This document shows positions 1 to 6,177 of a stretch of DNA of 7,233 nt, one piece after another. Under the pieces are notes generated by a model. It had not been told where the DNA came from, ran no database searches, and worked only from the letters and a program-made list of their open reading frames with translations. A program made the translations under genes and the position numbers. Source of the stretch: an uncultured Candidatus Peregrinibacteria bacterium. GTDB lineage: Bacteria > Patescibacteriota > Gracilibacteria > CAIRYL01. The DNA lies in contig CAIRYL010000038.1 in NCBI GenBank assembly GCA_903882825.1, positions 1 through 7,233 of the forward strand, written 5' to 3'. The stretch's first letter is position 1; the number at the start of each line of letters is the position of its first letter.

Positions 1-50
1 AAATAAAAGAATGCAAAAGAAAGTATACTAAAGGCAGAAAAAAAGTGTAC

Positions 51-70
51 CCTTTTTTTAAAAAATAAGG
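51..70. repeat. imperfect AT-rich palindrome upstream of rmlD
   Basis: CCTT at 51-54 pairs with AAGG at 67-70 and, past one T-T mismatch, TTT pairs with AAA across a small loop. It sits in the -35 region of the putative rmlD promoter, so it could be an operator, a weak terminator of a gene to the left, or chance in AT-rich DNA. The rest of positions 1-97 shows no coding signal. Confidence 0.2.
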
Positions 71-78
71 ATTCCCTA

Positions 79-84
79 TATAAT
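79..84 (+). promoter_or_regulatory. putative -10 box upstream of rmlD
   Basis: A perfect TATAAT lies 13 nt before the rmlD ATG. Transcription starting about 7 nt downstream would leave a 5' leader of only about 7 nt, too short for a Shine-Dalgarno site, and none is seen. The upstream region at normal spacing is T/A-rich with no clear TTGACA. TATAAT-like words occur by chance in DNA this AT-rich, so only its position supports the call. Confidence 0.4.
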
Positions 85-97
85 TTTTATTACTCTT

Positions 98-946
98 ATG
101 AAAAAAATTCTTCTTTTTGGAAGTCAAGGAATGCTCGGAACTCAATTTTTTACAGATGCGTGTGAATCATTTTTCATTATTCCCCTTTCTCGTTTTCATA
201 TTGATCTTTTAGAACCAGAAAAAATAGAAAAAATTATCGAAGAGCACAATCCAGATATCGTTATAAATGCTTCCGCATGGACAGACGTAGAGAGTGCAGA
301 AAATCCAAAAAACTATGAAGATGTGCTGACGATTAATGCAAAATCCCCTGGGGAAATGGCAAGAGTTTGTCATAAAAGAAATATCCCCTTTTACCATATT
401 TCTACAGATTTTGTTTTTTCTGGTGCAGAAAAAGATGTTTTTGAAGAAAATTCTCCAAAAAATCCGTGTAATGTATACGGTACATCAAAAGCAAAAGGCG
501 AAGAAGAAGCGCTTCAATACCAAACTACAAAAATTTTTCGTACTGCATGGTTATACGGAGAATATGGTCATAATTTTGTGCAACGAATAGTTCATTTATT
601 AAAAAATCCTCCACGAAATGGATCAGGAATAAAAGGAGTGTGTGACCAATGGGGATCTCCTACTTGGACAAAAAATGTGTCAGAAGTGCTCATGCAAGCG
701 TGTCATTTTCCAGAAAGGTTCCCAGAACAGGTATATCATGCGGTAAACGAAGGCGCTGTTTCACGACGAGAATGGATTGAAAAAATCTCTCAAATATTAG
801 GTTTTACAAAGCCTATAGTCTCCATTTCTCATAATTCTTTCGTGTCTCTCGCCAAAAGACCAAATTCTTCAGTACTCAAAAATACCCGTATGCCACTACT
901 CCCTTCTTGGGATATATCTTTAAAAGAATATTTACTGAAAAAATAA
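98..946 (+). CDS. rmlD: dTDP-4-dehydrorhamnose reductase (RmlD family)
   Basis: This is an NAD(P)H-dependent short-chain dehydrogenase that reduces dTDP-4-dehydro-L-rhamnose to dTDP-L-rhamnose, the last step of rhamnose precursor synthesis for surface polysaccharide; it acts in the cytoplasm. The 282-residue length is typical. Visible hallmarks are the nucleotide-binding GSQGMLG (8-14), NASAWTDVESAE (57-68), STDFVFSG (102-109), the catalytic YxxxK in YGTSK (127-131), RTAWLYGEYGHNFV (148-161) and the substrate-side DQWGSPTW (183-190). The ATG at 98 places the Rossmann strand immediately at the N-terminus, as in the family. There is no Shine-Dalgarno sequence; a perfect TATAAT lies 13 nt before the start. 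The other rml genes (A, B, C) are not in the window and may lie to the left. The related sugar-nucleotide reductases of the same family could use a different deoxysugar, so the exact substrate is inferred. Confidence 0.93.
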   Translation: MKKILLFGSQGMLGTQFFTDACESFFIIPLSRFHIDLLEPEKIEKIIEEHNPDIVINASAWTDVESAENPKNYEDVLTINAKSPGEMARVCHKRNIPFYHISTDFVFSGAEKDVFEENSPKNPCNVYGTSKAKGEEEALQYQTTKIFRTAWLYGEYGHNFVQRIVHLLKNPPRNGSGIKGVCDQWGSPTWTKNVSEVLMQACHFPERFPEQVYHAVNEGAVSRREWIEKISQILGFTKPIVSISHNSFVSLAKRPNSSVLKNTRMPLLPSWDISLKEYLLKK

Positions 947-1073
947 CAAAAAAGGTATTTACTGCTTTCTATCATCAATTATTTCGCTTCTTTCTAAGGT
1001 ACATCTTTCCTTTTTTCTTCTGTTATCCTAGAACCTATACAAACATTTTTTGTGTTTTTTATCATAAAAATTA

Positions 1074-1109
1074 CAAAAGGAGAGCCCTTTAATAAAAAAG
1101 TCTCTTTTG
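1074..1109 (+). terminator. weak hairpin, possible terminator after rmlD
   Basis: CAAAAG-G-AGA (1074-1083) can pair with TCTCTTTTG (1101-1109), giving nine base pairs with one bulged G and a loop of about 17 nt. A long pyrimidine-rich stretch follows. The stem is AT-rich with a large loop and lies about 130 nt after the rmlD stop, so it is a weak candidate. The remainder of the 947-1181 gap holds no gene I can support. Confidence 0.22.
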
Positions 1110-1181
1110 CTTCTCTTTTCTTCATTTTTCTTTCTTTTTTTAAAAAAAATTTGTAAGATGCAGTAAATTTTTTCTTTTTTT

Positions 1182-1745
1182 ATGGATACTTCTCTTATTT
1201 TATTACTCGTGGCGGTGGTGGTGGGAGGATATATTATAATGGCATATAACGGACTCGTAAGTCTTAAAAATAGAGTTGAAGAGGCATTTTCAGATATAGG
1301 AGTTCAACAAAAACGTCGATATGATCTTATTCCAAATCTTATAGAAACCGTAAAAGGATACGCTTCTCACGAACAAGGAACATTTTTAAAAGTCACAGAA
1401 GCAAGAAATATGGCAGTAAATGCGAGCAACAGTGGAAATATGAAAGATATGGCAGTCGCAGAAAATATGCTTTCCGGGGCATTAAAATCTATTTTTGCAC
1501 TTTCTGAAAACTATCCAGATCTCAAAGCAAATCAAAATTTTTTACAATTACAACAAGAGCTCGTAGATGCGGAAGATAAAATTCAGGCTTCTCGTCGTTT
1601 TTATAACCAAAATGTACAAGAACTCAATACCCAAATAGAACAATTCCCTTCAAACTTTATTGCTCGAATGTTTTCGTTTATAAAACGTGAGTTTTTTGTA
1701 GTAGAAGAATCTGCAACCGTGGCACCAAAGGTAAGTTTTTCGTAA
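1182..1745 (+). CDS. lemA: LemA family membrane-anchored protein
   Basis: This is a 187-residue LemA protein, the usual length for the family. One N-terminal membrane helix (about residues 4-22) is followed by a long helical domain. The region around residues 23-60 carries the family signature: YNGLVSLKNRVEEAFSDIG, then QQKRRYDLIPNLIETVKGYA and the start of the HEQGTF segment. A later helix near 120-150 contains the family pattern LQQELVDAEDKIQASRRFYN. LemA proteins are attached to the inner face of the envelope or exposed outside it, and their biochemical role is not established. They often lie beside M48 proteases or TPM-domain proteins. Here an M48 protease follows two genes downstream. 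The start at 1182 is preceded by a run of T and C with no Shine-Dalgarno site; TAAATT at 1164-1169 is a weak -10-like match. Confidence 0.95.
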   Translation: MDTSLILLLVAVVVGGYIIMAYNGLVSLKNRVEEAFSDIGVQQKRRYDLIPNLIETVKGYASHEQGTFLKVTEARNMAVNASNSGNMKDMAVAENMLSGALKSIFALSENYPDLKANQNFLQLQQELVDAEDKIQASRRFYNQNVQELNTQIEQFPSNFIARMFSFIKREFFVVEESATVAPKVSFS

Positions 1746-1806
1746 GACTCAAAGTTTCTTTTAAGAGTTTGAAAAAACTTTTTCTTTAGACTTTTACTGA
1801 TTTTTT

Positions 1807-1812
1807 TATAGT
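1807..1812 (+). promoter_or_regulatory. -10-like hexamer at the start of the 3-TM gene
   Basis: TATAGT (5 of 6 matches to TATAAT) lies 4 nt before the ATG at 1817. If used, transcription would start at or just inside the start codon, giving a leaderless message. The spacing is slightly short and the sequence is AT-rich, so it may be chance; the gene could instead be read through from lemA, 71 nt upstream. Confidence 0.22.
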
Positions 1813-1816
1813 AGAA

Positions 1817-2188
1817 ATGGAAACCAATGATGTTGAATTACCGACAACAGAAAATGACTCCTTGAGAATAAAAGCAAGACTCGTAGGACTGTTCATAATA
1901 ATTATAAGTATCGGACTGGGATATTTTTTTATTTACGAAAAATGGAGAAATATGGTTGAGGGCGTACCAGAGGTGACATATTCCCTGAAGGCTCTCGCCT
2001 TGGCACCGTTTTTTACAGTTATGGGAATATACTATCTTTTCCTTCCCCCATCCGGAACAGGCGCATATAAAGATTTAACAGAGAAGGAAAAACCAATTTT
2101 TATTTTTGTAATGATTCTTGCGCTTTTAGCATCTGCTACTTTTTACTTTTGGTTTCAGCAACAAGCCTCAGAATATGGTTATCAATAA
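1817..2188 (+). CDS. small three-helix membrane protein, unknown function
   Basis: I do not recognise this 123-residue protein. A polar N-terminus (1-20, acidic then basic) precedes three predicted membrane helices at about 22-41 (VGLFIIIISIGLGYFFIY), 57-77 (LKALALAPFFTVMGIYYLFL) and 93-113 (IFIFVMILALLASATFYFWF), with a short polar tail. The sequence between helices 2 and 3 (PPSGTGAYKDLTEKEKP) is probably cytoplasmic or periplasmic depending on orientation. It contains no Cys or His pair or any catalytic motif that I can identify. It lies between lemA (71 nt upstream) and an M48 protease (11 nt downstream), so co-transcription with the protease is likely and a role as a membrane partner of that pair is plausible but unproven. 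An in-frame TAG at 1787-1789 limits upstream extension. Confidence 0.8.
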   Translation: METNDVELPTTENDSLRIKARLVGLFIIIISIGLGYFFIYEKWRNMVEGVPEVTYSLKALALAPFFTVMGIYYLFLPPSGTGAYKDLTEKEKPIFIFVMILALLASATFYFWFQQQASEYGYQ

Positions 2189-2199
2189 GACTCGTACCT

Positions 2200-3186
2200 A
2201 TGGAATCTTCTACAACCTTTTACAATATTTTATCGGAAAATCGCTGGAGAACCGCGTGGCTTTTCCTTCTTTTTCCTATAATGATCGCTTCCATTGCCTT
2301 TTTGGCAATTTTTGCCATTGTGTTTGTTCAACAGCAAAATTTTGAAATAGCAACTCTTCAGGCAGGAGATCTCTTTTTATCTCTTATCCCCTTTTTAACC
2401 ATTGGTGCCACCATTTGGATTCTTATTTCCCTGACTTTCGGGAAAAACATGATTTTAGCTTTTTCCGGAGCCAATAAAATAGAAAAACAAGAATCCCCTG
2501 AACTCTTTCGTATCGTGGAAAATCTTGCTATTCGCACCGGAATTCCAACACCCAGTATCTACATTATTGAAGATGAGAGTATGAATGCATTTGCTACAGG
2601 ATTTTCTCCAAAAAATGCTTCCGTTGCCATTACCAGTGGACTTTTAAAAAAGCTCAATAAAAATGAAATAGAAGCCGTTATGGCACACGAATTTGGTCAT
2701 ATTTTACATCGTGATATTCGCATTATGCTTATTGCTGTTACCATGGTGGGAATTATACAATTATTAGCAGAAATAATTTTAAGAATATTTTTTAGAAATA
2801 TTCGATCAGTTTCAGGAGGAGGAGAGAAAAAAAATAGTGGGCAAATTATATTCGTGATGATAGCAATAGCCGTTATTATTTGGGCTATTTCTTTTTTTGG
2901 ATCCATATTTGTACAAATGGGAATTTCTCGAAAAAGAGAATTTATGGCAGACGCTGAATCAGCAAATCTTACACGAAATCCTCAATCTCTTATTACCGCT
3001 CTTCAAAAAATTTCACAAGACGCACGAGTAGAAGTATTAGACGGAAAACGGAGCATCGCTGCCATGTGTATTACTGACCCATTAGAACAAAAATCTTCAT
3101 TTTTTGACTCTCTCAGTGGTCTTTTTGCTTCTCATCCTCCTGTACAGAAACGAATTGAAGCATTAGAAGGAATGAAGGGGATGTAA
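2200..3186 (+). CDS. htpX: HtpX-like M48 family membrane zinc metalloprotease
   Basis: This is an integral-membrane zinc endopeptidase of family M48B; HtpX relatives degrade misfolded membrane proteins. In the 328-residue form used here, the zinc motif is HEFGH (H163, E164, H167) within AVMAHEFGHILHRD. The third ligand is E247 in SRKREFMADAES, matching the REFxAD motif of HtpX. The conserved ESMNAFATGF segment (126-135) is present. Four hydrophobic helices are seen near 19-44, 60-82, 173-196 and 222-245, an HtpX-like layout. A short cytosolic C-terminal part contains SHPPVQKRIEAL, the usual family ending. I chose ATG 2200, 11 nt after the previous stop; the frame is open back to a TTG at 2149, but that would overlap the upstream gene by 40 nt and add a polar segment not typical of the family. 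No Shine-Dalgarno site precedes it. Adjacency to LemA is a recurrent context. Confidence 0.93.
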   Translation: MESSTTFYNILSENRWRTAWLFLLFPIMIASIAFLAIFAIVFVQQQNFEIATLQAGDLFLSLIPFLTIGATIWILISLTFGKNMILAFSGANKIEKQESPELFRIVENLAIRTGIPTPSIYIIEDESMNAFATGFSPKNASVAITSGLLKKLNKNEIEAVMAHEFGHILHRDIRIMLIAVTMVGIIQLLAEIILRIFFRNIRSVSGGGEKKNSGQIIFVMIAIAVIIWAISFFGSIFVQMGISRKREFMADAESANLTRNPQSLITALQKISQDARVEVLDGKRSIAAMCITDPLEQKSSFFDSLSGLFASHPPVQKRIEALEGMKGM

Positions 3187-3217
3187 TTTTTTAAATTTTT
3201 GAATTATTCTTTGTTGA

Positions 3218-3616
3218 TTATTTCTTTTCTTGTAAATCAAAAATTTTCTTACAAGCTATTACCGCATTTCTTGGCTCTAATACCGTAAGAGCAGGAACGT
3301 CCGAAGGCATTTGAATTGTAGAATGGATATTTACGAACATATCCATTTTATCTGCAAACGGAGGACATGCTAACACCGGTTTTGAACTATTGGCTGCACA
3401 AAAACCAGAAAGTGCATTTGATCTTCCTGCAACAGTTATAAAAATAACTTTTTCTGTTTCGTATTTTTCTAAAATTTCCAATACTTTTTGGGGTTGTTTA
3501 TGTGCACTAGCACTGTACCATATTTGTTCTATACCAAATTCTTGGCATGCAGATTGAATTTTTTCTACAAATGGCTGGTCTTTGTCACTACCAGAAATAA
3601 TGATAATTTTTGACAT
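3218..3616 (-). CDS. purE: PurE domain protein, class II-type AIR carboxylase
   Basis: PurE enzymes make carboxyaminoimidazole ribonucleotide (CAIR) in purine synthesis. Class I bacterial PurE rearranges N5-CAIR made by PurK, whereas class II (animal PAICS, Treponema) carboxylates AIR directly with CO2. This 132-residue protein has the phosphate-binding SGSDKD (8-13), SAHK (37-40; class I has SAHR), AGRSNALSG (63-71) and ACPP (83-86). It also has IQMPSDVPALTVLEPRNA (101-118), where the usual Gly after MPS is Asp. The SAHK, AGRSN and CPP set is the class II pattern, so direct AIR carboxylation is inferred. Start ATG 3616 puts the first beta strand (KIIIISGSD) at the N-terminus as in the family; the frame stays open to an ATG at 3703, adding 29 residues with no family match. 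No purK, purC or purD is nearby. It is the last gene of the minus-strand block and converges on htpX. Confidence 0.85.
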   Translation of the reverse strand: MSKIIIISGSDKDQPFVEKIQSACQEFGIEQIWYSASAHKQPQKVLEILEKYETEKVIFITVAGRSNALSGFCAANSSKPVLACPPFADKMDMFVNIHSTIQMPSDVPALTVLEPRNAVIACKKIFDLQEKK

Positions 3617-3668
3617 AAAAAATGAAGAAATACGTCCAATATTCTGCCAATTCACTTTTAAATATGCA

Positions 3669-3674
3669 ATTGTA
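3669..3674 (-). promoter_or_regulatory. possible -10 box for purE
   Basis: On the minus strand TACAAT (5 of 6 to TATAAT) lies in the 135-bp gap between panB and purE, about 50 nt before the chosen purE start. No convincing -35 accompanies it. The gap is long for this compact gene block, which makes an independent promoter reasonable, but the match alone is weak. Confidence 0.2.
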
Positions 3675-3751
3675 TGTTTTGAAAATTCTCTGAAATATTG
3701 CATTTTTGAGAGATCTTTAAACGATTTTTTAAGATGGATATCTCCGCTGAT

Positions 3752-4498
3752 TTATGAATACACTTCTTGTTGAGCTGGAAAATCACCTTTTTGTACTGCA
3801 CTTTTATATTTTTGAAGAGCTTCAAATGCCTCATTTCTCAAATTTCCAAATCGACGTAAAAATTTAGGTTGAAATTCTTCTTTTGTTTTTCCCACTATAT
3901 CATCAAATACCAATATTTGTCCTTTTGTATATCTTCCTGCACCAATTCCAATAACCGGAATGGGTAATAATTCTTGAATTTTTTTCCCTAAATTTTCTGG
4001 CACACATTCGAGCACTAAAAATGATATTCCTCTTGCCGTAAGAATTTGTGCGTCATGAAAAATTTTTTCAGCAGAAAGAATATCTTTCCCCTGTACTGAA
4101 AATGAAGATATTGTTTGTGGGGTAAGCCCCAGATGTCCAGTAACTTCAAATCCTCGTGCACGGAGTTCGAATATGGCAGAAAGAGTATTTTCGTCTGATC
4201 CTTCCAGTTTAAAATGATGTACACCCGCATTTGCAAAATATTCTGCTGTTTCAACTGCTTGTAACACGTTTGTATATGATTGATACGGGAAATCAACCAC
4301 AATAGGAATATTTTTTATACTTCTTTGTACTGCTTGCACATGTGGAAACATCAATTCTTTTGTGACTTCTTGAGTACTTTTCAGTCCGTACACAGTCATC
4401 CCTAATGAATCTCCTACTAAAAGAGTGTCTATATTCATTTTTTCGCATAATTCTGCTGAAAAAGTGTCATACGCCGTACACCACACCAAAGAAGACAT
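3752..4498 (-). CDS. panB: 3-methyl-2-oxobutanoate hydroxymethyltransferase
   Basis: PanB transfers a hydroxymethyl group from 5,10-methylene-tetrahydrofolate to 2-oxoisovalerate, giving ketopantoate, the first committed step to pantothenate and CoA; it is a cytoplasmic TIM-barrel enzyme. Family motifs are clear: LVGDSLGMT with metal ligand D30, VVDFPY with metal ligand D69, FKLEG (96-100), GHLGLTPQ (121-128), LVLECVP with the catalytic Glu at 164, and PVIGIGAG. At 248 residues it is slightly short. It begins at the first barrel strand (VWCTAYD) and lacks about 16 N-terminal residues of E. coli PanB. The start cannot be moved upstream because TAA lies in frame at 4508-4510. The VQGKD loop (135-139) also appears shortened. 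ftsB ends 16 nt upstream. No panC, panE or panD is in the window. Confidence 0.95.
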   Translation of the reverse strand: MSSLVWCTAYDTFSAELCEKMNIDTLLVGDSLGMTVYGLKSTQEVTKELMFPHVQAVQRSIKNIPIVVDFPYQSYTNVLQAVETAEYFANAGVHHFKLEGSDENTLSAIFELRARGFEVTGHLGLTPQTISSFSVQGKDILSAEKIFHDAQILTARGISFLVLECVPENLGKKIQELLPIPVIGIGAGRYTKGQILVFDDIVGKTKEEFQPKFLRRFGNLRNEAFEALQKYKSAVQKGDFPAQQEVYS

Positions 4499-4504
4499 AC
4501 GAAG

Positions 4505-4510
4505 ATTTTA
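4505..4510 (-). promoter_or_regulatory. -10-like box for leaderless panB transcript
   Basis: On the minus strand the order is TAAAAT, six bases (CTTCGT), then the panB ATG. TAAAAT matches TATAAT at 5 of 6, and the spacing would place the transcription start on the A of the ATG, the arrangement known for leaderless genes in Deinococcus and actinobacteria. There is no Shine-Dalgarno site, and an in-frame stop fixes the start codon. The region 17 nt further upstream is a T run rather than TTGACA. Confidence 0.4.
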
Positions 4511-4514
4511 AAAT

Positions 4515-4910
4515 TTATTTTTTTCCAAAAAAAACATTTTTCCATTGTTCTCGAACCGATTGATATTTCGAAAACGACACTGTTGAGTTTTTTGGAAAAA
4601 TATCAGGAGTAGGAGAAGCTTCAGGGGGAACAATAATAACCACTTCACCAGGCTTTATTTTATCATTATTTTCTTTCGCAAAACGGTCTAAATATTCGGC
4701 AGTAGAGCGAATCATTCCTTCTTCCTCTAAAATAACGTTTTTTGATTTTTGCCGTGAAAGTTCTTCTTCTTCCTCTTGAAAAATTTTTTCTAAAGAATGG
4801 ACCTTATACAACTCTGTTCCAATGAGATAGAGTAAAAAAATAATAAAAATGAGTCCAATACCAATAAAAAAGGAAATTAACGGTGAGGAAAATTTTTCTG
4901 AAGAATTCAT
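4515..4910 (-). CDS. FtsB/DivIC-like septum formation initiator
   Basis: This is a bitopic membrane protein of the FtsB/DivIC type, which in other bacteria joins FtsL and FtsQ/DivIB in the divisome. The 131 residues show a short cytoplasmic N-terminus, one membrane helix (about 11-31), a highly charged coiled coil (about 36-66, with an EEEEE run) and then the family hallmark AEYLDRFAKENNDKIKPGEVVIIVP (residues 71-95). That segment corresponds to the usual 'ARExLGxxKPGEVVxxxP' end of the domain. A further 36-residue tail is rich in Pro, Ser and Thr (PPEASPTPD) and ends in an aromatic-basic patch, REQWKNVFFGKK. The tail is longer than in E. coli FtsB, and its role is unknown. The ATG overlaps the upstream transporter gene's stop as ATGA, so translation is probably coupled. 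Identity as FtsB versus DivIC cannot be settled from sequence alone. Confidence 0.82.
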   Translation of the reverse strand: MNSSEKFSSPLISFFIGIGLIFIIFLLYLIGTELYKVHSLEKIFQEEEEELSRQKSKNVILEEEGMIRSTAEYLDRFAKENNDKIKPGEVVIIVPPEASPTPDIFPKNSTVSFSKYQSVREQWKNVFFGKK

Positions 4911-6154
4911 ATTTTTGGAGGATAAATACGGACTCTTTCTACTCTTCTTGCCCCCATTCTCTCTATTATTATTATCCCTCCAGGAAAAGTAATACTTTCC
5001 CCTCTTCTGGGGAAGCGCTCTAAAACCTCTAAAATAAGGAGAGAAAGAGTTTTATTTTGATTTTTTTCATCTGGATCCAACAATATTCCTGTTCCATCAT
5101 GTAGTTCTTCGACGGTTATAGTTGGTGGAGACGACCAAATATTTTCATGAATTTTACGAATTTGCTCTTCGTCTTCGTCATCTGTTTCATCTTGAATTTC
5201 TCCAAAAATTTCCTCCAAAATATCTTCCATAGTCACTATTCCAGCTGTCCCACCGTGTTCGTCTACTACAATGGCAATATGTGTTTTTTTCTTTTTAAAA
5301 TCTTCTAAAAGTTCGGAAATTTTTTTAGTAACCGGTACAAAAAATGCGGATTTTGTTTCAATATTTTTCACCATTCTATTTCGTTCTTTTTGTTCTGAAG
5401 CCTCTAAAATTTCTCGCATAGTAAGAATTCCCACCACATTATCTATATCTCCTTGATAAATAGGCATTCTGGAATACTGATGTTCACGAAATATTTCAAT
5501 CGCTGATTCGACTGTTTCTTTTTCTTCAATAGCAATAATATCAGTCCTGGGCGTCATAATTTCTGAAACTTTTGTATCGGAAAGCTCTAAAACACTTTCA
5601 ATTCTGTCTCGTTCTTGAGATGTAATTTCTCCATGAGCTTCTCCCATAGAAACCATTGCTAAAACCTCTTCTTCTGTTACTTTTTGTTGTTCTTTATGAG
5701 GACTTAAAAAGGTAATGAGGATTTCTAATACATAAATAAATGGAAGAAAAACTCTGGTAAGAAAAAATACAAATGGGGCAATAAATAAACTATATTTTTC
5801 CCGATGAACTACCGCAATACTTTTTGGCAAAACATCTCCAAAAATAATGAGGAAAAATGCAACCACCACGGTTACAACTGTGAGTGCCCATCCCTTTTGG
5901 TCAGCACTTATAAAATGATCAGTGAGCAGTGTCGCCAACACGGTAATAATGGTATTGAGTACGTTGTTGACAATAAGAAGTGTAATAATTACTTTTCTAG
6001 GATTTTCCTTCAGCCATTCTATAGTTTCTACGGATTTTTTTTTCCCAGATTTCAGCGCTTTTATACGGCTCATTTCGAGTGACATAATAGCTGTTTCTGC
6101 ACCTGAAAAAATAGCAGAAAGAAAAAGCAAAATAAGAAGAATAAAAAAATCCAC
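4907..6154 (-). CDS. CNNM/CorC-HlyC family transporter with CBS pair
   Basis: This is a 415-residue membrane protein of the hemolysin C/CorC/CNNM family, associated with Mg2+ (and Co2+) export or homeostasis. The N-terminal transmembrane domain (DUF21/CNNM, about 1-152) has helices near 3-22, 55-80, 88-110 and 121-150 and the conserved FSGAETA (16-22), NNVLN (63-67) and FGDVLPKS (105-112), where the common Glu of the GExxPKS motif is Asp. A CBS pair follows at about 195-315, with EIMTPRTD (198-205), SRMPIYQ (228-234) and the hallmark VVDEHGGTAGIVTMEDILEE (296-315). An acidic linker (QDETDDEDEE) leads to the C-terminal CorC_HlyC domain (about 335-413). The start is GTG at 6154, with no upstream ATG and no Shine-Dalgarno site; the previous gene ends 23 nt before. 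It stops at TGA, overlapping ftsB. Substrate ion is inferred from family. Confidence 0.93.
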   Translation of the reverse strand: MDFFILLILLFLSAIFSGAETAIMSLEMSRIKALKSGKKKSVETIEWLKENPRKVIITLLIVNNVLNTIITVLATLLTDHFISADQKGWALTVVTVVVAFFLIIFGDVLPKSIAVVHREKYSLFIAPFVFFLTRVFLPFIYVLEILITFLSPHKEQQKVTEEEVLAMVSMGEAHGEITSQERDRIESVLELSDTKVSEIMTPRTDIIAIEEKETVESAIEIFREHQYSRMPIYQGDIDNVVGILTMREILEASEQKERNRMVKNIETKSAFFVPVTKKISELLEDFKKKKTHIAIVVDEHGGTAGIVTMEDILEEIFGEIQDETDDEDEEQIRKIHENIWSSPPTITVEELHDGTGILLDPDEKNQNKTLSLLILEVLERFPRRGESITFPGGIIIIERMGARRVERVRIYPPKI

Positions 6155-6177
6155 AAAAAAAGAAAAAAATGTAAAAA

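Noticed and set aside
907..1092. 61-codon open frame after rmlD
   Set aside because: It overlaps the end of rmlD and encodes a Phe/Tyr-rich peptide typical of translated T-rich noncoding DNA.
1746..1816. Terminator hairpin between lemA and the 3-TM gene
   Set aside because: AAGTTT and AAACTT can pair, but the stem is six AT-rich base pairs with a 17-nt loop and no proper U tract.
2149..2199. N-terminal extension of the M48 protease from TTG 2149
   Set aside because: It would overlap the upstream gene by 40 nt and adds a segment outside the family layout; ATG 2200 is 11 nt after the previous stop and fits better.
3187..3217. Bidirectional terminator between the convergent genes
   Set aside because: The 31-bp gap is AT-rich with only tiny inverted repeats; no stable stem is visible.
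3617..3703. 29-residue N-terminal extension of PurE from ATG 3703
   Set aside because: PurE proteins start with the first beta strand, as ATG 3616 gives; the extra residues match nothing I know in the family, and a short open run is expected by chance.
4015..4302. 95-codon open frame inside panB
   Set aside because: It is fully within panB on the same strand in another frame, has no domain signature, and panB is certain.
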